This document shows, piece after piece, positions 1-11,719 of a stretch of 64,000 nucleotides of DNA (its first letter is position 1; every line of letters starts with the position of its first letter). The DNA comes from Bromus sterilis (taxonomy: Eukaryota; Streptophyta; Magnoliopsida; Poales; Poaceae). The notes under the pieces are model-generated. The model did not search any database and was not told the DNA's origin. It saw nothing but the letters and a program-made list of their open reading frames with translations. The translations under genes were made by a program, and so were the position numbers. The DNA lies in NCBI GenBank assembly GCA_950022295.1, contig OX465597.1, positions 255,131,016 through 255,195,015 on the forward strand. Direction: 5' to 3'.

Positions 1-164
1 TTAGATCACCGTCAAACTGATTTGGAGAAATAAGCATATGGACAACAAAATTGAACCAACTTACAGGAACCTTAGTAAATTGTGCTCCCTCAGACTCGTG
101 TGGTGAAAAATGTTGTTTCCACAATTCCATACCTTTAGTGGACAAACAGATATTTTTAAGAATT

Positions 165-680
165 CTAGAATAAAAAATAGGAGCATCCAAAGAGAAACAA
201 AGTAGATAGTCCAAATTTGTGCAGGGTGTCATTGAACAGAGAAAATTCAAGGGAGAGACCATTTGGTTCATTGGTTTCAGTTATGGAGTTATTTCCAGCT
301 GTGATCTCAAGAGATGAGGCAGGTTCTATTGAGCAATGTTTAAAGGGAGAGGGGATCTCAACCTCAGAGAGGTGAGTAGCATCTGTTAATTCGTATATAG
401 TTAAAGGGACCATACCAGAGGGACAAGCAGGTGGCAGTGAAATTTCAGCATCAGCATTGGAACCCTTTGCAGGGCTGGAAGTGGCAGACAACACCAGGTG
501 ATGTTCCTCTTGGGCATCAACATCTTCCTCAGATGGTGATTCAAATCCAGCAACAATGGGAGAACTGGTAGTGGATGCACACAGAGCAGCAGAGCTGGAG
601 GGCTGAGCCTCAAACAGTAAACCGGTAGGATCCCGGAAAGAAAGATTTTGGGAAGCTGCCAGCTCATCAGCATTCCCCAA
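165..680 (-). pseudogene. Degraded coding remnant of unknown family, possibly LINE ORF1-like
   Basis: A minus-strand frame of about 170 codons is open here. Its apparent first codons lie inside the LTR that begins at 681, so the true start has been lost to that insertion. The peptide is acidic and rich in Ser, Pro and Glu, with no recognised domain. In another minus frame just downstream (about 1-130) a short stretch reads VPVSWFNFVV, which reminds me of the region near the end of plant LINE ORF1. That would require a frameshift. I do not recognise a function. A LINE relic or chance openness are both possible. Confidence 0.25.
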
Positions 681-1110
681 TGTGACGCCCCCAAAATCAA
701 GCCGTGTATAGTAATCATGCATGGAAGGTACACGATCGAGATCATGAACTCACGGTAAGATATCAAAACACAACTCTACAAATAAAAATAATACAACACG
801 ATTAATACAAGCCAGGGGCCACGAGGGCTCGAATACAACAGCTCGAAAGCACAAAGTTAGCGGAAGCAATAGTATCTAAGTGCAGACACATGGTACACAT
901 GATTTGCCTGAAGAAGGCTACCACAAAAACAACAATGATCGAAAAGGCGAGGCCTCCTTCCTGGAAACCTCCAAACTACTCCTGGTCAATGGGGAGCTCG
1001 ACGTCGTAGAAGGCATCAAGCATCTCCTACTCCTAGACTCCAAGGCTCCAACGTCTGATTGCAGCAACCGGTCGGGTATATAAAACAAAAAGGGGTAAAT
1101 AATGCAAAGG

Positions 1111-4100
1111 TGTAATGCCCGATATGCGGTACTGTTCCTGATCTAGATGTTTCCATCCAGATCCGGGGACGAAGCACATATCGGTCCCACCGTGACATAT
1201 GACATAGCCACATGCCCCGGATTTCCAACATGATATCACAACATTACAGATACAAGGATACAACATCTCATACAATCGGCATACAACTGCCTTAAATATA
1301 ATACATCAGCGGAAGGTATATGTCTGAGTACAGACTACAATCAAATGCCTACTGGCGAAGAGAAAAGCATCGATCCCCATAACCACACGGGTCCAGGCCC
1401 TCCGCCGGGATCCGCCTAACTAGTCGTCGTCGAGTCTCCACGTGAAATGTCGATCACCATACCTGTTGTCGATTCAGAACCCTGAAAAGAGTTTGGGGTA
1501 GTATCATGAGTACAGAAGTACTCAGCATCCAACTGTAGTGGTCATCTGACCCAGCAAGGAATTCATCACTCGTCATTCTAGGACAACTAGTAGTTTACGG
1601 TAAGGATGGGGTAAGTGGTGAGGTTGCTTCCGCACTAGCATTTATGAAGTGGCTAACGATCTAGAGAGTAAGATAAGAAGCCAAGCGTTCGATGAGGAAT
1701 CTCCTCCAACAAGTCTTGCTATCAACTACTTACGCAAACATAACACCTATCCTATCCTTGTCCTCCTCTTCGCATCCCGACGAAGAAAAAGAAGTCAAGG
1801 CACACACACACGTTGATCAAGTTATATTAAGATTATCTCAGTTGTTGTTGTCTATGAACAAGGATTAGGTATCAAGTCGTCCATAACCGTGGACACAGCT
1901 TCTCGAAAAGATTTAACCCTGCAGGGGTGTACCAACTGCCCATTACAAGGCTCCGCACGCACGTCCATCTCTCTTAGTTGCTACCCATCACAGGCAACCA
2001 TTTTATGATTTAGTCCCAAGAGATCCGAAATGACAGGTCCCTCTAGCTAACAACGAACAAATCCGGGTGGCCTCCGGTAAGTCGACACCCAACTCAAATG
2101 CCGGCCGCGCTCTCGAATCGGTCTCTACTGTCTGTCGCAGGTTTGGATAGCCGGTTAATCACACATGGGAAACCAGGTCCTGAGCCGGACAAGGTGGACC
2201 AACAAGGAAACCATGTCCCCGCTGGCCCAGGTTGGTTTGAAAGCTACTGGCGGCCGACCAGCACACACACTGAAATGTGTGAAGCTAGGTAGGTAAGAAA
2301 AGGGTACCCCATAAATTCCGACACGCGGTTCGCCACGCTTAGTCTTAAAAAAAATACACGGAACTCGGGTCTTATGTGACTCGAATGGAACAAAGCGTCG
2401 GGGCGGGATAGCCTAGACTTTCCATCCTTCGTCAAATATAGTCAACATTATAATAATCATATCATCAACAACAATATAATAAAGTGATATCCCAAACCAA
2501 GGAGTAACAGGGTAACATCGTAGCATCCTAAGCATGCATACTAAGCAGGGGCTGAGCAACGAGCAATAGTAACATAGCAGTGCATGGTTTTCTGGGAGGG
2601 GACATGGATGTATCGGTTTGAAAGAGGCTGTAAACATGTGGTAGGATCAAACATCGAACCTATCCTAGACTAGCATGCAAACCGCTGGTTGAAATAGAAT
2701 GGATCATAAGTAATGTATAGTCCTTGCCTGTTTAGAAGTCGGGTTCCGAAGGTGTAGTTGATCGCAAGCTCGCAACGTCTCCGAAAGTATCCGCGGGAGC
2801 ACACAAGAAGTAAACACTGGAAAGCAATCAATGGACATGCAACTATTACTAAGAAGCAATCACGAGAAAGCATTGAACAAACAAGCATGATCAAGTATGA
2901 TGCATCTCACTTTAATAGCATGGCATGAACGTAAGAACGCGCAAGTTTAAATAAAGCATCGGAAACAAGTGTGCAATGCTACCGACAACCTCCTTATGTA
3001 TTAAGTAGGTGAATAATGGATCCGAAGGATCCTTATGTTATAATTATTATGATGCATGATCATGGCAAGAGCAAGGAGTGTAGAACATGGCATGAACAAG
3101 AATTTCCCACTCACGAAGATAGACCTCGAGATGGGGTTCTTTAAATTAAATAGATATAATGACACCTCATGGTATGATGCACCTAAATAATGCTTTCTAT
3201 TGCAAGCAATGAAATAAAAAGCGAGACAACGCCGCCGACATCTACGGTTACGAAAGAACTATGGTGCTCAGAACACGACAAAAGAAATGAAGAATTGAAT
3301 CATGTGCAAAACGTGAGGGGTTCATGTGCAAAAGTTGCACCGTCACGACAATAATACTTTCCCGACCAAAAAATGGACAACACCATCGCGTTCCTCACGA
3401 AATTCTTCCCCAAAAGCATATATAGAGCAGTTATGCACATAGCACTAGCAAAAGCAAAAATGAAACAGATTGACTAAATTCAATTGATTTGAATTAATCA
3501 AACAGGAAAAAAAGGGGGGGGGGAAAGCCAGCTGGGCCGAGCCCAACTTGCTACTGCAAAAACAAAACAAAAGGGCCCAGCTGGCTACTGCAAAAACAAA
3601 ACAAAAGGGGACAAAAAAAAGAGGTCCAGGAGGAACTTGAACCAGGGATCTCACGGCTGGAACCGTGGTGCCCAAACCACTGGAATATGTCAAGTGTTCT
3701 CGACAAAGAGCAAGAACTACGCAAGCTATATTGTAGACAGAGCAAACAGATAAAAGAAGAAAAAAATAGAAAAAGAGGCTGCTGGAACTTGAACCCAGCA
3801 TGTCGACGAAGCAACCACGGCGACGAACCACTACGCTAGAACTCGATCTCTGTCAAAAGAACAAAACTATAGCGATATGAAGCTAATACGGCCGCGCGCA
3901 CACGTGGGAACTCGTGATCTCATGGAGCACGCACGCGCACACGTGGGACGCACAGGCCACGAACAGGACATGGACACAGCACGGCGACTAAACGGCTATG
4001 GGAACAGGGAGCTCGTCGACTTATGCGGAGGAAGGATGGAGGGAGGAAGGGGAAGGCGCTCACGAGGGGGGGCTCGAGGTCGACGATCCGGCTCGAGGAG

Positions 4101-5115
4101 GAGGCGATCTCTTGCTTGGGGAAGCAAACGACTTGAAGAAGAGGAGGAATACGTGTTGCCGAGGAGTAGCAGAGGGACCGCAGCCTCTACTCTGCACAGC
4201 CGGAGACGCACCTAGGGCTGAGGAAGATGCCTACATCCTTGATGGGGATGATTGTGCATGGTTGCTCGCGAATTGGAAGCCATTGACCTCCTGTCCATGG
4301 AGCTGCAGAGAGAAACAGGGGACGGAGGAGGACAAAAAGAGAGGGAAGAGAGATGGCGGCAGGGAGAGGGAAAGGAGAGGGCTAGAGGCGCTAGGGTTCG
4401 GGAGGAGGAGCTAAAAAGGGGGCCGGAGGGAGGCTGGCAAGGGGCTCCACTCCTCTCTGCCATGGCTTCACCGTGAGAGAGAGAGGGGAAAAGGTGAGGG
4501 AGAAGGAGAGGGAGAGGGGATGACAGGTGGGGCCAGGGAGATTGGGCTGTGGTTTGGGCTAGATTGGAGTTGGACTGGGCTGGGGGGAGAGAGGATGTGG
4601 CCCAGCTGGCTAGGAGAGGAGTTTTCTGCCTTTAATCATTTAATAAAATTAGAGCAGAAAAAAAAGCAAAAGAAATAGCAAATGGATGTTACAGATCATA
4701 TAAAAAATATGATTCCCCATCTACATGAATTATGGGACTTTAAAAAATGATTTGGTTCAAAATGTTTAAGTATAAAAATGGCAATTAAATTAATTTAAAA
4801 GCCATTTAAATTACAACCCCATTTTCTGGACATGATAGAATCATGAGAATTGGCAAGGAGTTTTATCATGGAACAAAATGATGACATCCAAAACTTCTTG
4901 CTTAGGGGAACAAAGATGAGGCTTGGGGGAGATGGCAAGCCAGAAAAGGAACAAATTGAAGGAATCAAAATAATCCTTTTACATAACATGAAAAATGCTT
5001 GGGCATTATTCTGTCACATGGAGTATGGCAAAGAATAAAGTTGAAAACTTTCATCCCCAATGGGAAAAATAAAAATGCAAATTTATATGGAATTTGCTAG
5101 TTTTGTGCTGTTACA
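1111..5115 (-). mobile_element. 4.0-kb solo LTR of a gypsy-type element nested in G1
   Basis: The insertion starts TGTAATGCCC and ends GTTACA. It is flanked by perfect 5-bp duplications AAAGG at 1106-1110 and 5116-5120. The interrupted G1 sequence resumes exactly, as the uninterrupted right LTR shows near 8566. I see no primer-binding site, polypurine tract or repeated terminus inside, so this is one LTR left after LTR-LTR recombination. The orientation is inferred from minus-strand promoter-like composition and an AACCCTAGC leader near 4390. The length is in the range of long-LTR Triticeae gypsy groups such as Sukkula/LARD, but I do not assign the family. The GC-rich frames at 3877-4476 are most likely leader sequence. 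Confidence 0.85.
3626..3846 (-). other. Two degenerate tRNA-like segments inside the solo LTR
   Basis: On the minus strand two segments about 150 bases apart each carry an A-box-like stretch followed by the same B-box-like GGTTCAAGTTCC. B boxes are at 3632-3643 and 3784-3795, with A-box-like sequences at 3674-3687 and 3826-3838. In the second segment the T arm folds as a 5-bp stem with a TTCAAGT loop, and GCG/CGC can form a D stem. Anticodon and acceptor stems do not pair well, so these are not functional tRNAs. They may be tRNA-derived relics or internal Pol III promoter mimics in the LTR. Confidence 0.35.
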
Positions 5116-6527
5116 AAAGGTGAGTATCTAACATATCCGCGAGTCTTACGTACGCTACTAAGCATTTATGCATTTGAATCAAATGTAAAGGGGAGGCTAT
5201 ATAGTGGATTGAATGGTAGAAAACCAGAATAAGGAAGAGAAGCTAGGCCTATCGAAGACTAGCATCTTCCGACGAGTCTTGCAGCACAAGAAGAAAACAA
5301 CCAACAGTTCATATAAAGCATAAACTAACAATGCAGAAGAAGTTGTTGCAGCATTGCATAATATTAAGTTGTAATAATTAATAATTATAAATGCCTCCGA
5401 GTTCCCTTCCTCGACTTCCCTGCGAGGAAGATAAACCGGAACCAACAGTTTAATAGTAATAGTTTGTAGTAGTAGGCTCTGGCTTCATCATAAAGCGTCA
5501 TGTTACCGTGGACACGGCTATTCGAATAGATCAAACTCTTTGCACGGGTGCACTCTGTTCAGCCTGCACGCTCGGATCTCCATGGTGGCGTACACCTTGT
5601 TAGGGAATGCCCCACCGAGGCTATCCGACACGCCGAATCCATGGTGGCGGCGCTGAGATGCAGGGGCGGGGGCGACGAGTGGGGGGATCCCAGCCCGTCC
5701 AGGTTGTCGAGGAGGATGGAGTCGAGGGAGGTGCGCCTCCTGGACATTCCCACGCGGCTCGGGGTGGTCGGTGGCCGTGACCACCACGATGGTGCGGCGA
5801 TGGCGTCACCCATGGCAATGGCCGAGGCAGTTCCACATAGGGAGGAGTCAGAGAGGCATGGAGGGAAAGTGTGGGGTTAGGGATTTTGGGAGCCAAAGGT
5901 GGCCTCCTTATCCACACGCGGCCCACTATAGCGGCGCAAGTAGGAGAAGGTTCCGCGGCGACGCGGTTTTGGCTCGGTCGGCCTATTCCCCTCTCCACTG
6001 TAGCGGGAGGTGGAAGACCCTAGGAGGGGAGGGGTTGGGCCCGGTAGTTCTTCGCCCTCGGCATAGATTAGGGTTTTTTGTATTTTCTTTTTTTTAATTC
6101 TTTTGCTTTTTGTTTTATTTGTTTAGCTAACTTGTGAATTTTGTAATAGGTGAAACTAGTTCAAATATTAGTATTACATGATATACTAGTGCCACAAAAA
6201 GTTTGGTTGCATAAGAAAATCATTTGGGATTTTTTTTATCTTTAAAAGGATTAAATATGGTGGTTTTGTTACTGATTTGAATTGTTTCAAATAGTTAAAT
6301 GGCATATTAAATTCCCATTGTTGTTTTAATATGACCTACTGATTATTATGCTTTTAATAAAAATGGTTGCACAATTTTTGGAAAAAGTTTTATTTATTAC
6401 TTTGTTTTTAATGTCAACCAAAGGATATTTTGAAATGGGAAGAAGCAAAGATGATCAAGTCTATTAATCATTGTGATTAATCATTAACAATAGGTGATCA
6501 CTGTAGCTTGACACCGAGGGTGTTACA

Positions 6528-6540
6528 AATCTCCCCCACT
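6528..6540 (-). promoter_or_regulatory. G1 polypurine tract
   Basis: The minus strand reads AGTGGGGGAGATT directly before the 3' LTR start (TGTAACACC). This is the expected place and composition for the plus-strand primer of reverse transcription. The next bases upstream on that strand contain CTCGGGACGAGAATT. G3 has a closely related stretch at its own polypurine junction. Confidence 0.75.
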
Positions 6541-8114
6541 AACAAAAATTCTCGTCCCGAGAATTAAGGGGTAGGGTAAGGTGTAAATATTGGTTTCATA
6601 TTCTAACAAATCTTCTGGTTCTCGTTTCCCTTTTCGAAGAAGTTAATCCTTCTTGTTGATGTAATGCTTTCTCTGTTTTAGTGCATCTCGACGTGTTGTC
6701 ATCCTTTCATCGGGGGGCTTCATCGTACTTACGGATAGGTTACGAGGTCTAACTTAAGGGGTCGGATCGGTACAAGGTTAATCAACCGAGGTTGACCAAG
6801 GGAATTGGGGTGCAAGGTATCTCTCGAGTTTAAACTCAGGGGAATATATCGAGAGAAACAACGAAAGGTATGGGAAGTTTCAGGCGGATATGCATGCATT
6901 TTATGTCGATGACGGACGATGAAAAAGGGGTCCAGAGCATCAGGAATAAGCACTGAGACTGGTATTGGACTGAATATCACAAGGTATGTGACAAGAGTAA
7001 GGTTTCGAACCTGTGGAACTGTAGGTTGTGGTCCCACATTGAATAAGAAGGGTGGCGACATTCCATGCGATCGTGATGCATGGTTTTTCAGAGAACAAAT
7101 CGTCAGTTGTCTTGGCAACGACGTCGATACCAAGGGCGAGGAACGAAGAGAATCATTTTCTTGGTCGTTAAAACGTGGCAGACCAATCGGAAAAATTGTC
7201 GTCCATTGGTGGTAACCGAAAGTTTATCCATGATAGTAACATGTTGTACCGACAGAGTAGTACACCGAAGTGTTTACATCAGCAGGGAATTATCACTGCT
7301 TAGATAAGACACATTACAAGAAAGGTTAAAAAGACCAATGGAAGAGAAAATGTGATTATCAGATAAATCAGAATAAGGTAAAAGAAAATATGGTTATACA
7401 CAAGCATTAGGTGTTTATCCTTCCCAATAAAAGTGGAGCATGATATACTCGACCAAGTCGTATTGGCAGGGTGTCAAGGGAGGTTGTGATGACAACACAA
7501 ATCATCGAGGGGCAGGGATGGTATTTCACACGATGAATCCAATTGACACATGGAAGAAGCCCTGTAAGATTAGTCCGATAATAATCCACCAAAAGTCGGG
7601 TGGTTCGACAAGAATCTGATGTGAGCATTGGAACTCAACCAGATGGACAAAAAATGCAAAGGCATCGGGTGATAGAAGCATCGGAATAATCCGATGCTTA
7701 AGTACGAGGGAATTATGATTTCCATATCGGGAGGTGGATGTAATTATCCATACGGACTTATCGGTGGTAGGGGATTGCAAAGGCGATGAACACATAGGGC
7801 CTCGGGAATTTATCGGAGAGTATCTTCAGAATCTCCTAGAAAAGTAATCGATCATCTGGAATGCAGGGATCTCCGGAAGGAAGGAGGTACGAGAACCTAA
7901 AGTTAGTGTTAGAAAAATCTTTCACCCGAAGGAGAAGACAGATCAGAGCCCCAGAGTAAAGGTGCGGAGAAAAGGATCCTAATACAATAGATATCACAAC
8001 TGGGTGGTATCGATGTGGGCCCGTAAGCCACACAACAAGTTAGTAAAACAATTTTTGTTTGTCTAGACTCGACTTTGACCAAACAATTGGAAGGGTGTTA
8101 CCTACAAGCAGTCG
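6541..8114 (-). other. G1 internal region, non-coding
   Basis: About 1.6 kb lies between polypurine tract and primer site. Frames up to about 134 codons occur on both strands (for example 6729-7133), but none shows a gag zinc knuckle, protease, RT, RNase H or integrase motif. I see nothing else to annotate. The short interior marks G1 as a deletion derivative or an element that never carried genes. Confidence 0.7.
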
Positions 8115-8126
8115 GCTCTGATACCA
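8115..8126 (-). promoter_or_regulatory. G1 primer-binding site (initiator Met tRNA type)
   Basis: The minus strand reads TGGTATCAGAGC three bases after the LTR end (GCATCACA). This is the standard plant retrotransposon site complementary to the 3' end of initiator methionine tRNA. It fixes the element orientation and the LTR boundary at 8130. Confidence 0.85.
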
Positions 8127-8129
8127 ACT

Positions 8130-10455
8130 TGTGATGCCCCCAAAATCAAGCCGTGTACAGTAATCATGCACGGGAGGTACACGATCGAGATCATGGACTC
8201 ACGGTAAGATATCACAACATAACTCTACAAATAAAAATAATACAAGCTGATTAATACAAGCCAAGGGCCACGAGGGCTCGAATACAACAGCTTGAAGTCA
8301 AAAAGTTAGTGGAAGCAATAGTATTTTAGTACGGACGCAAGGTACACATGATTTTCCTTAAGAAGGCTAGCACAAAAACAACAACGATCGAAAAGGCGAG
8401 ACCTCCTTCCTGGAAACCTCCGAACTACTCCTGGTCAACGGGAACTCGACGTCATAGAAGGCATCAAGGATTTCCTGCTCCTAGACTCCAAGGCTCCAAC
8501 ATCTGATTGTAGGAACCGGTAGGGTATATAAAACAAAAGGGGTAAATAAGGCAAAGGTGAGTATCTAGCATACCCGCGAGTCTTACATCCTCTACTAAGC
8601 AATTATGCATTTGTATCAAATGGAAAGGGGCGGCTATATAGTGGACTGAATGGCAGCAAACCAGAATAAGGAAATACGGAAGAGAAGCTAGGCTTATCAA
8701 AGACTAGCATCTTTCGACGAGTCTTGTAGCACAAGAAGAGAACAGCCAACAGTTCATATAAAGCTTAAAGTAACAATGCAGAAGAAGTTCTTGCAGCATT
8801 GCATAATAGTAAGTTGTAATAATTAATAATTATAAATACCTCCGAGTTCCCTTCCTCGACTTCCCTGCGAGGAAGAGAAACCGGAACCAACAGTTTAACA
8901 GTAATAGTTTGTAGTAGTAGTAGGATCTGGCTTCAGCATAAAGTGTCCTGTTACCGTGGACACGACTATTCGAATAGATCAAACTCACTGCATGGGTGCA
9001 CTACTGTTCAGCCTGCACGCTCGGATCTCTAGGGTGGCGTACACCTTGTTAGGGAATGCCCCACCGAGGCTATCCGACGCACCGAGGGCCATCCTACGGC
9101 TCATCAGAGAGGTCCCCGCCGGTCTAAAGTCCTAAGCGCAATGGGATCTTGGGCCGTCGCCCCTCGCTCTCCGGGTGGCCAACACCGTAGCGTGATCCGT
9201 CCCTACCACAATGCTGAACTGGACGTCTTTTAGAGCTTTCGAACGAGACCACAACGCGGAGGGCCCACACCGTATTCCCACGTGAAGGTAGTGCGTACAA
9301 GCCTTTGCGGCCTCTCAAGTCATCCACATGAACCATTAGTCATTTTATTATTATCTCGCGGACAATCGTTATCGTTTCCCGACTAGTCAACACAACGGAC
9401 AACTAACAATAGCCAGGACCAATAGTACATCTGTGCCTTCTCTGTCTTCCCGTCAAAGCACGCGGTTACCAACAAGGTGAACCGTCTCCTTACCTTATCT
9501 CACGGCCAACGAGAAAGGACTAGGCCCACGATGGTATCCGCCTTTCCTGCTGTCCCGATACAATACCTCTCGCGGGCACCGTTGGGTCACCCGACTACTT
9601 ACCTTTAAGGATACCAGTTGATTTGAGTGCCTACCATCAAGTGAAACCAGGAGGTATCACCCTCAATGGTAAGGTTCGACCGAGACATCAGCGGAATGAA
9701 CTAAAGAGGAATATCCTCGTATCATCCCGGTGGTGCTACGCTACCGAGCCGGCGACGAGAGTGAAATACGAGTCCATCCACTCGTAAGTCAAACTTGAAG
9801 TGTGAGTCGGAGAGTCTCGCCGTTGTAGGTTCCCATGGGTGTCTACTCTGTACCGTACCTGTTGCAGTTATAATAATGTATATTCGCGTTCACTCCCCAG
9901 AGTGATTATGACCCGCTATCTAATCCTAGTTGACTAACAATGCGCAGGGCTAATTGCTGAATAATATATATATTTCATAGGCATCATAGGATAAAGGAAG
10001 GTACATCAAGGGGCGATAATGACAGGCTATGCAATTGAATAGGTAAGCAACATAGCAGCAGCAACAATGCCTAGTGCAAGAAATGTACGGAAAAGATAGG
10101 CGATATCTGGGGAAGGAGAATGGCTCTGCTTTCCTGGAAGCTCGGTAGTAGGGGTATGGTCGTCGACGTAGTAGTCGTGCTCGGCAACGGTGTCGTCGGC
10201 GGAAGCAACGAGGTCTACCAGAGAATAAGGGGGGGAAACAATAAATGCACAAGAATAATAGAAATAAAAATTCAAGACATGGAAAATGCATTGTTGGCGG
10301 TGTTCTAACGCAGTGTTAAGTATTTTAGGCGGAGCGGGAATTTATCTGTGGATGACTCATCAGTACCGGTTGATTACTGGACAGATGATCCTGAGGGGAG
10401 AAGGTTCCATGTCTGAAGTGTTAGAGCCATCTGACAAACATATGGATAGTGTATC
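8130..10455 (-). repeat. G1 5' LTR (right), truncated by element A1
   Basis: The first 950 bases match the left LTR. From about 9081 the sequence is present only here. No TGTTACA end is reached before copia element A1 begins at 10456, preceded by GTATC as its candidate target duplication. Small frames at 9124-9336 and 9950-10546 have no recognisable product and fall in LTR sequence. This region otherwise holds no gene. Confidence 0.75.
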
Positions 10456-11649
10456 TGTAAGAGCAAAGTTTTGCCCCCATGTGTTTTGGATATTGTTGGA
10501 CAAGACAGTAGAGGAACTAACAATGTTTTCTAGTACAAACAGTTGATTAGGTTCCTGAAGGATAAGCTTGGTGATAAAGCTTCAAGGAAGCCCAACTCAC
10601 CAAAGGAAATGAAGAAGACGGTGCAAGACATAGATGTTTTTGTGTAGTTCTTTTTCTATTCTTTGAGTCATAGGACAAACCGTACTATCAAGAGGGGTTT
10701 TAGTTTGTGGACACCGAAGTTATTGAGAAAATGCTCAGATCAAATCTAAACCAAGTGAGAAGCCTGAATGAAGAAATCTCATGTGCACTAATTTAAGTTT
10801 CGGTAGCAAAGACTTTGTTCTTTGGCTTCCGAAGCAAAACTAAGTCCGTGAGTCAGCTTTACTTGTTCCGCAAGTAAAGTTGCGCATTAATGACAAATCC
10901 GACAGTTGTGGACATGCGTCAAGCTTTCGCTTTGTGTCAAATCGGTCATTTCATACCTCGGGATCGCCAAATATAAATACGCCGCCCCTCCTCCATTTGC
11001 GGGCGGCTGCTCTGAGAATATTCCTGAGAGAGATTGAAGAGAGCACCCCAGAACGCCACCGAATTAAACCCCAAAAACCAAAGCACCGAATCCTAAGTCC
11101 CATTGATCTGAGTAGATTCTAAATGGCTTAGGTGAAAACTTGCTAGCCTTTTTATCTTGGAGAACTGCAATTCTCCTAAACGGTTAGAGTGTCGACTTCA
11201 GAGAGCGAAGAGTAATTGTCGCCTCGAAGCTCAAGTTTGTCAAAGGTTTGGGAGATTTCCTTGATAATCTACCCCGAGTCAAAACTGGCCAAGCTCAAGG
11301 AGATTAGTGCAGTGAAGCAACGGACGAAGACAGTTTTGCTCCAGGTGTTCAATCACCAGTCCCTCCAACAAGACGTAGAGCTTTGCAGACCATAAACTGG
11401 TCGAACAAACATCGCCGAGTCAAGAGTTCGTTTTACTTCAAGCACTTACTTTCCGCATTGCATTTGCTTCCTGTTAAAGCTTCAACGAGTTTTGATTCTT
11501 TGAGTTTAGTTTCGATACTAGTTTTTCTTCCCAGTTGTCTATTTCTGTTACACTTTTCTGCTGAGGTTATGCTTCACTTCAAAACTTCACTCAACAATTT
11601 GAAGTGATCATTCACACCCTCCCCTTTTGATCACATACTTCGACTTTCA
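10456..11649 (+). repeat. A1 5' LTR
   Basis: It starts TGTAAGAGCAAAGTTTTGCC and ends CGACTTTCA, with the primer site following. Compared with the A2 3' LTR (43093 onward) it lacks about 80 bases near 10585, just after AAGCTTCAA. A TATA box (TATAAATA, 10972-10979) sits in a GGGATCGCC context that is shared with the LTR of B. The frame at 11383-11607 lies in the R/U5 part and is not regarded as a gene. Confidence 0.85.
10972..10979 (+). promoter_or_regulatory. TATA box of the A1 LTR promoter
   Basis: TATAAATA follows CGGGATCGCCAA and precedes a C-rich leader. The same arrangement is seen in the B LTR at 58174-58181, which supports it as the element promoter. Confidence 0.65.
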
Positions 11650-11651
11650 AT

Positions 11652-11663
11652 TGGTAACAGAGC
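11652..11663 (+). promoter_or_regulatory. A1 primer-binding site, one mismatch
   Basis: TGGTAACAGAGC lies two bases after the LTR end. It differs from the usual TGGTATCAGAGC (present in B at 58843-58854) by T to A at the sixth base, consistent with decay. Confidence 0.75.
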
Positions 11664-11719
11664 TAGTCACTCCCTACACTCTGTGTGTTTTGGATTAACC
11701 TCCTGGAGTGCTTTCAAGT

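Larger units (their letters stand above)
681..6527 (-). repeat. G1 3' LTR (left), interrupted by a solo LTR
   Basis: The LTR runs from TGTGACGC at 681 to GTGTTACA at 6527, with TG...CA ends. Removing the nested element (1111-5115) and one copy of its duplication leaves about 1.84 kb. It follows the right LTR to about 5631 (CTATCCGAC) and then diverges. The left copy goes into a GC-rich segment (5640-6060) while the right copy continues with unrelated sequence. The left copy has therefore probably lost more than 1.3 kb, or the right copy has gained sequence. GC-rich frames at 5518-6097 overlap on both strands and look like LTR leader composition, not genes. Confidence 0.8.
681..10455 (-). mobile_element. 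G1: non-autonomous Ty3/gypsy LTR retrotransposon, minus orientation
   Basis: Near-identical sequences begin at 681 (TGTGACGCCCCC) and 8130 (TGTGATGCCCCC) and are recognisably parallel for about 950 bases once the nested insertion is removed. Reading on the minus strand, the 5' LTR is on the right, followed by a Met-tRNA primer site, a 1.6-kb interior and a polypurine tract, then the 3' LTR on the left. No gag or pol domain is visible in the interior, so the element depends on proteins from elsewhere. The right LTR is interrupted at 10455 by copia element A1, and the rest of it lies outside the window. The 5 bases before the element (676-680) are CCCAA. The matching duplication cannot be checked because the other end is out of view. 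Confidence 0.85.

Noticed and set aside
3778..3846. Functional tRNA gene
   Set aside because: Only T arm and a possible D stem pair. Anticodon and acceptor stems do not, so it is at most tRNA-like.
3877..4476. Overlapping GC-rich frames on both strands, up to 138 codons
   Set aside because: They lie inside a solo LTR, overlap each other in several frames, lack domains and have low-complexity Arg/Glu/Gly content, as expected of a GC-rich leader.
5518..6097. Frames of 84-125 codons on both strands
   Set aside because: GC-rich LTR sequence open in many frames at once, with no motif and no start context.
10286..10546. 86-codon plus frame spanning 10455
   Set aside because: It crosses the G1/A1 insertion boundary, so it cannot be an ancestral gene.
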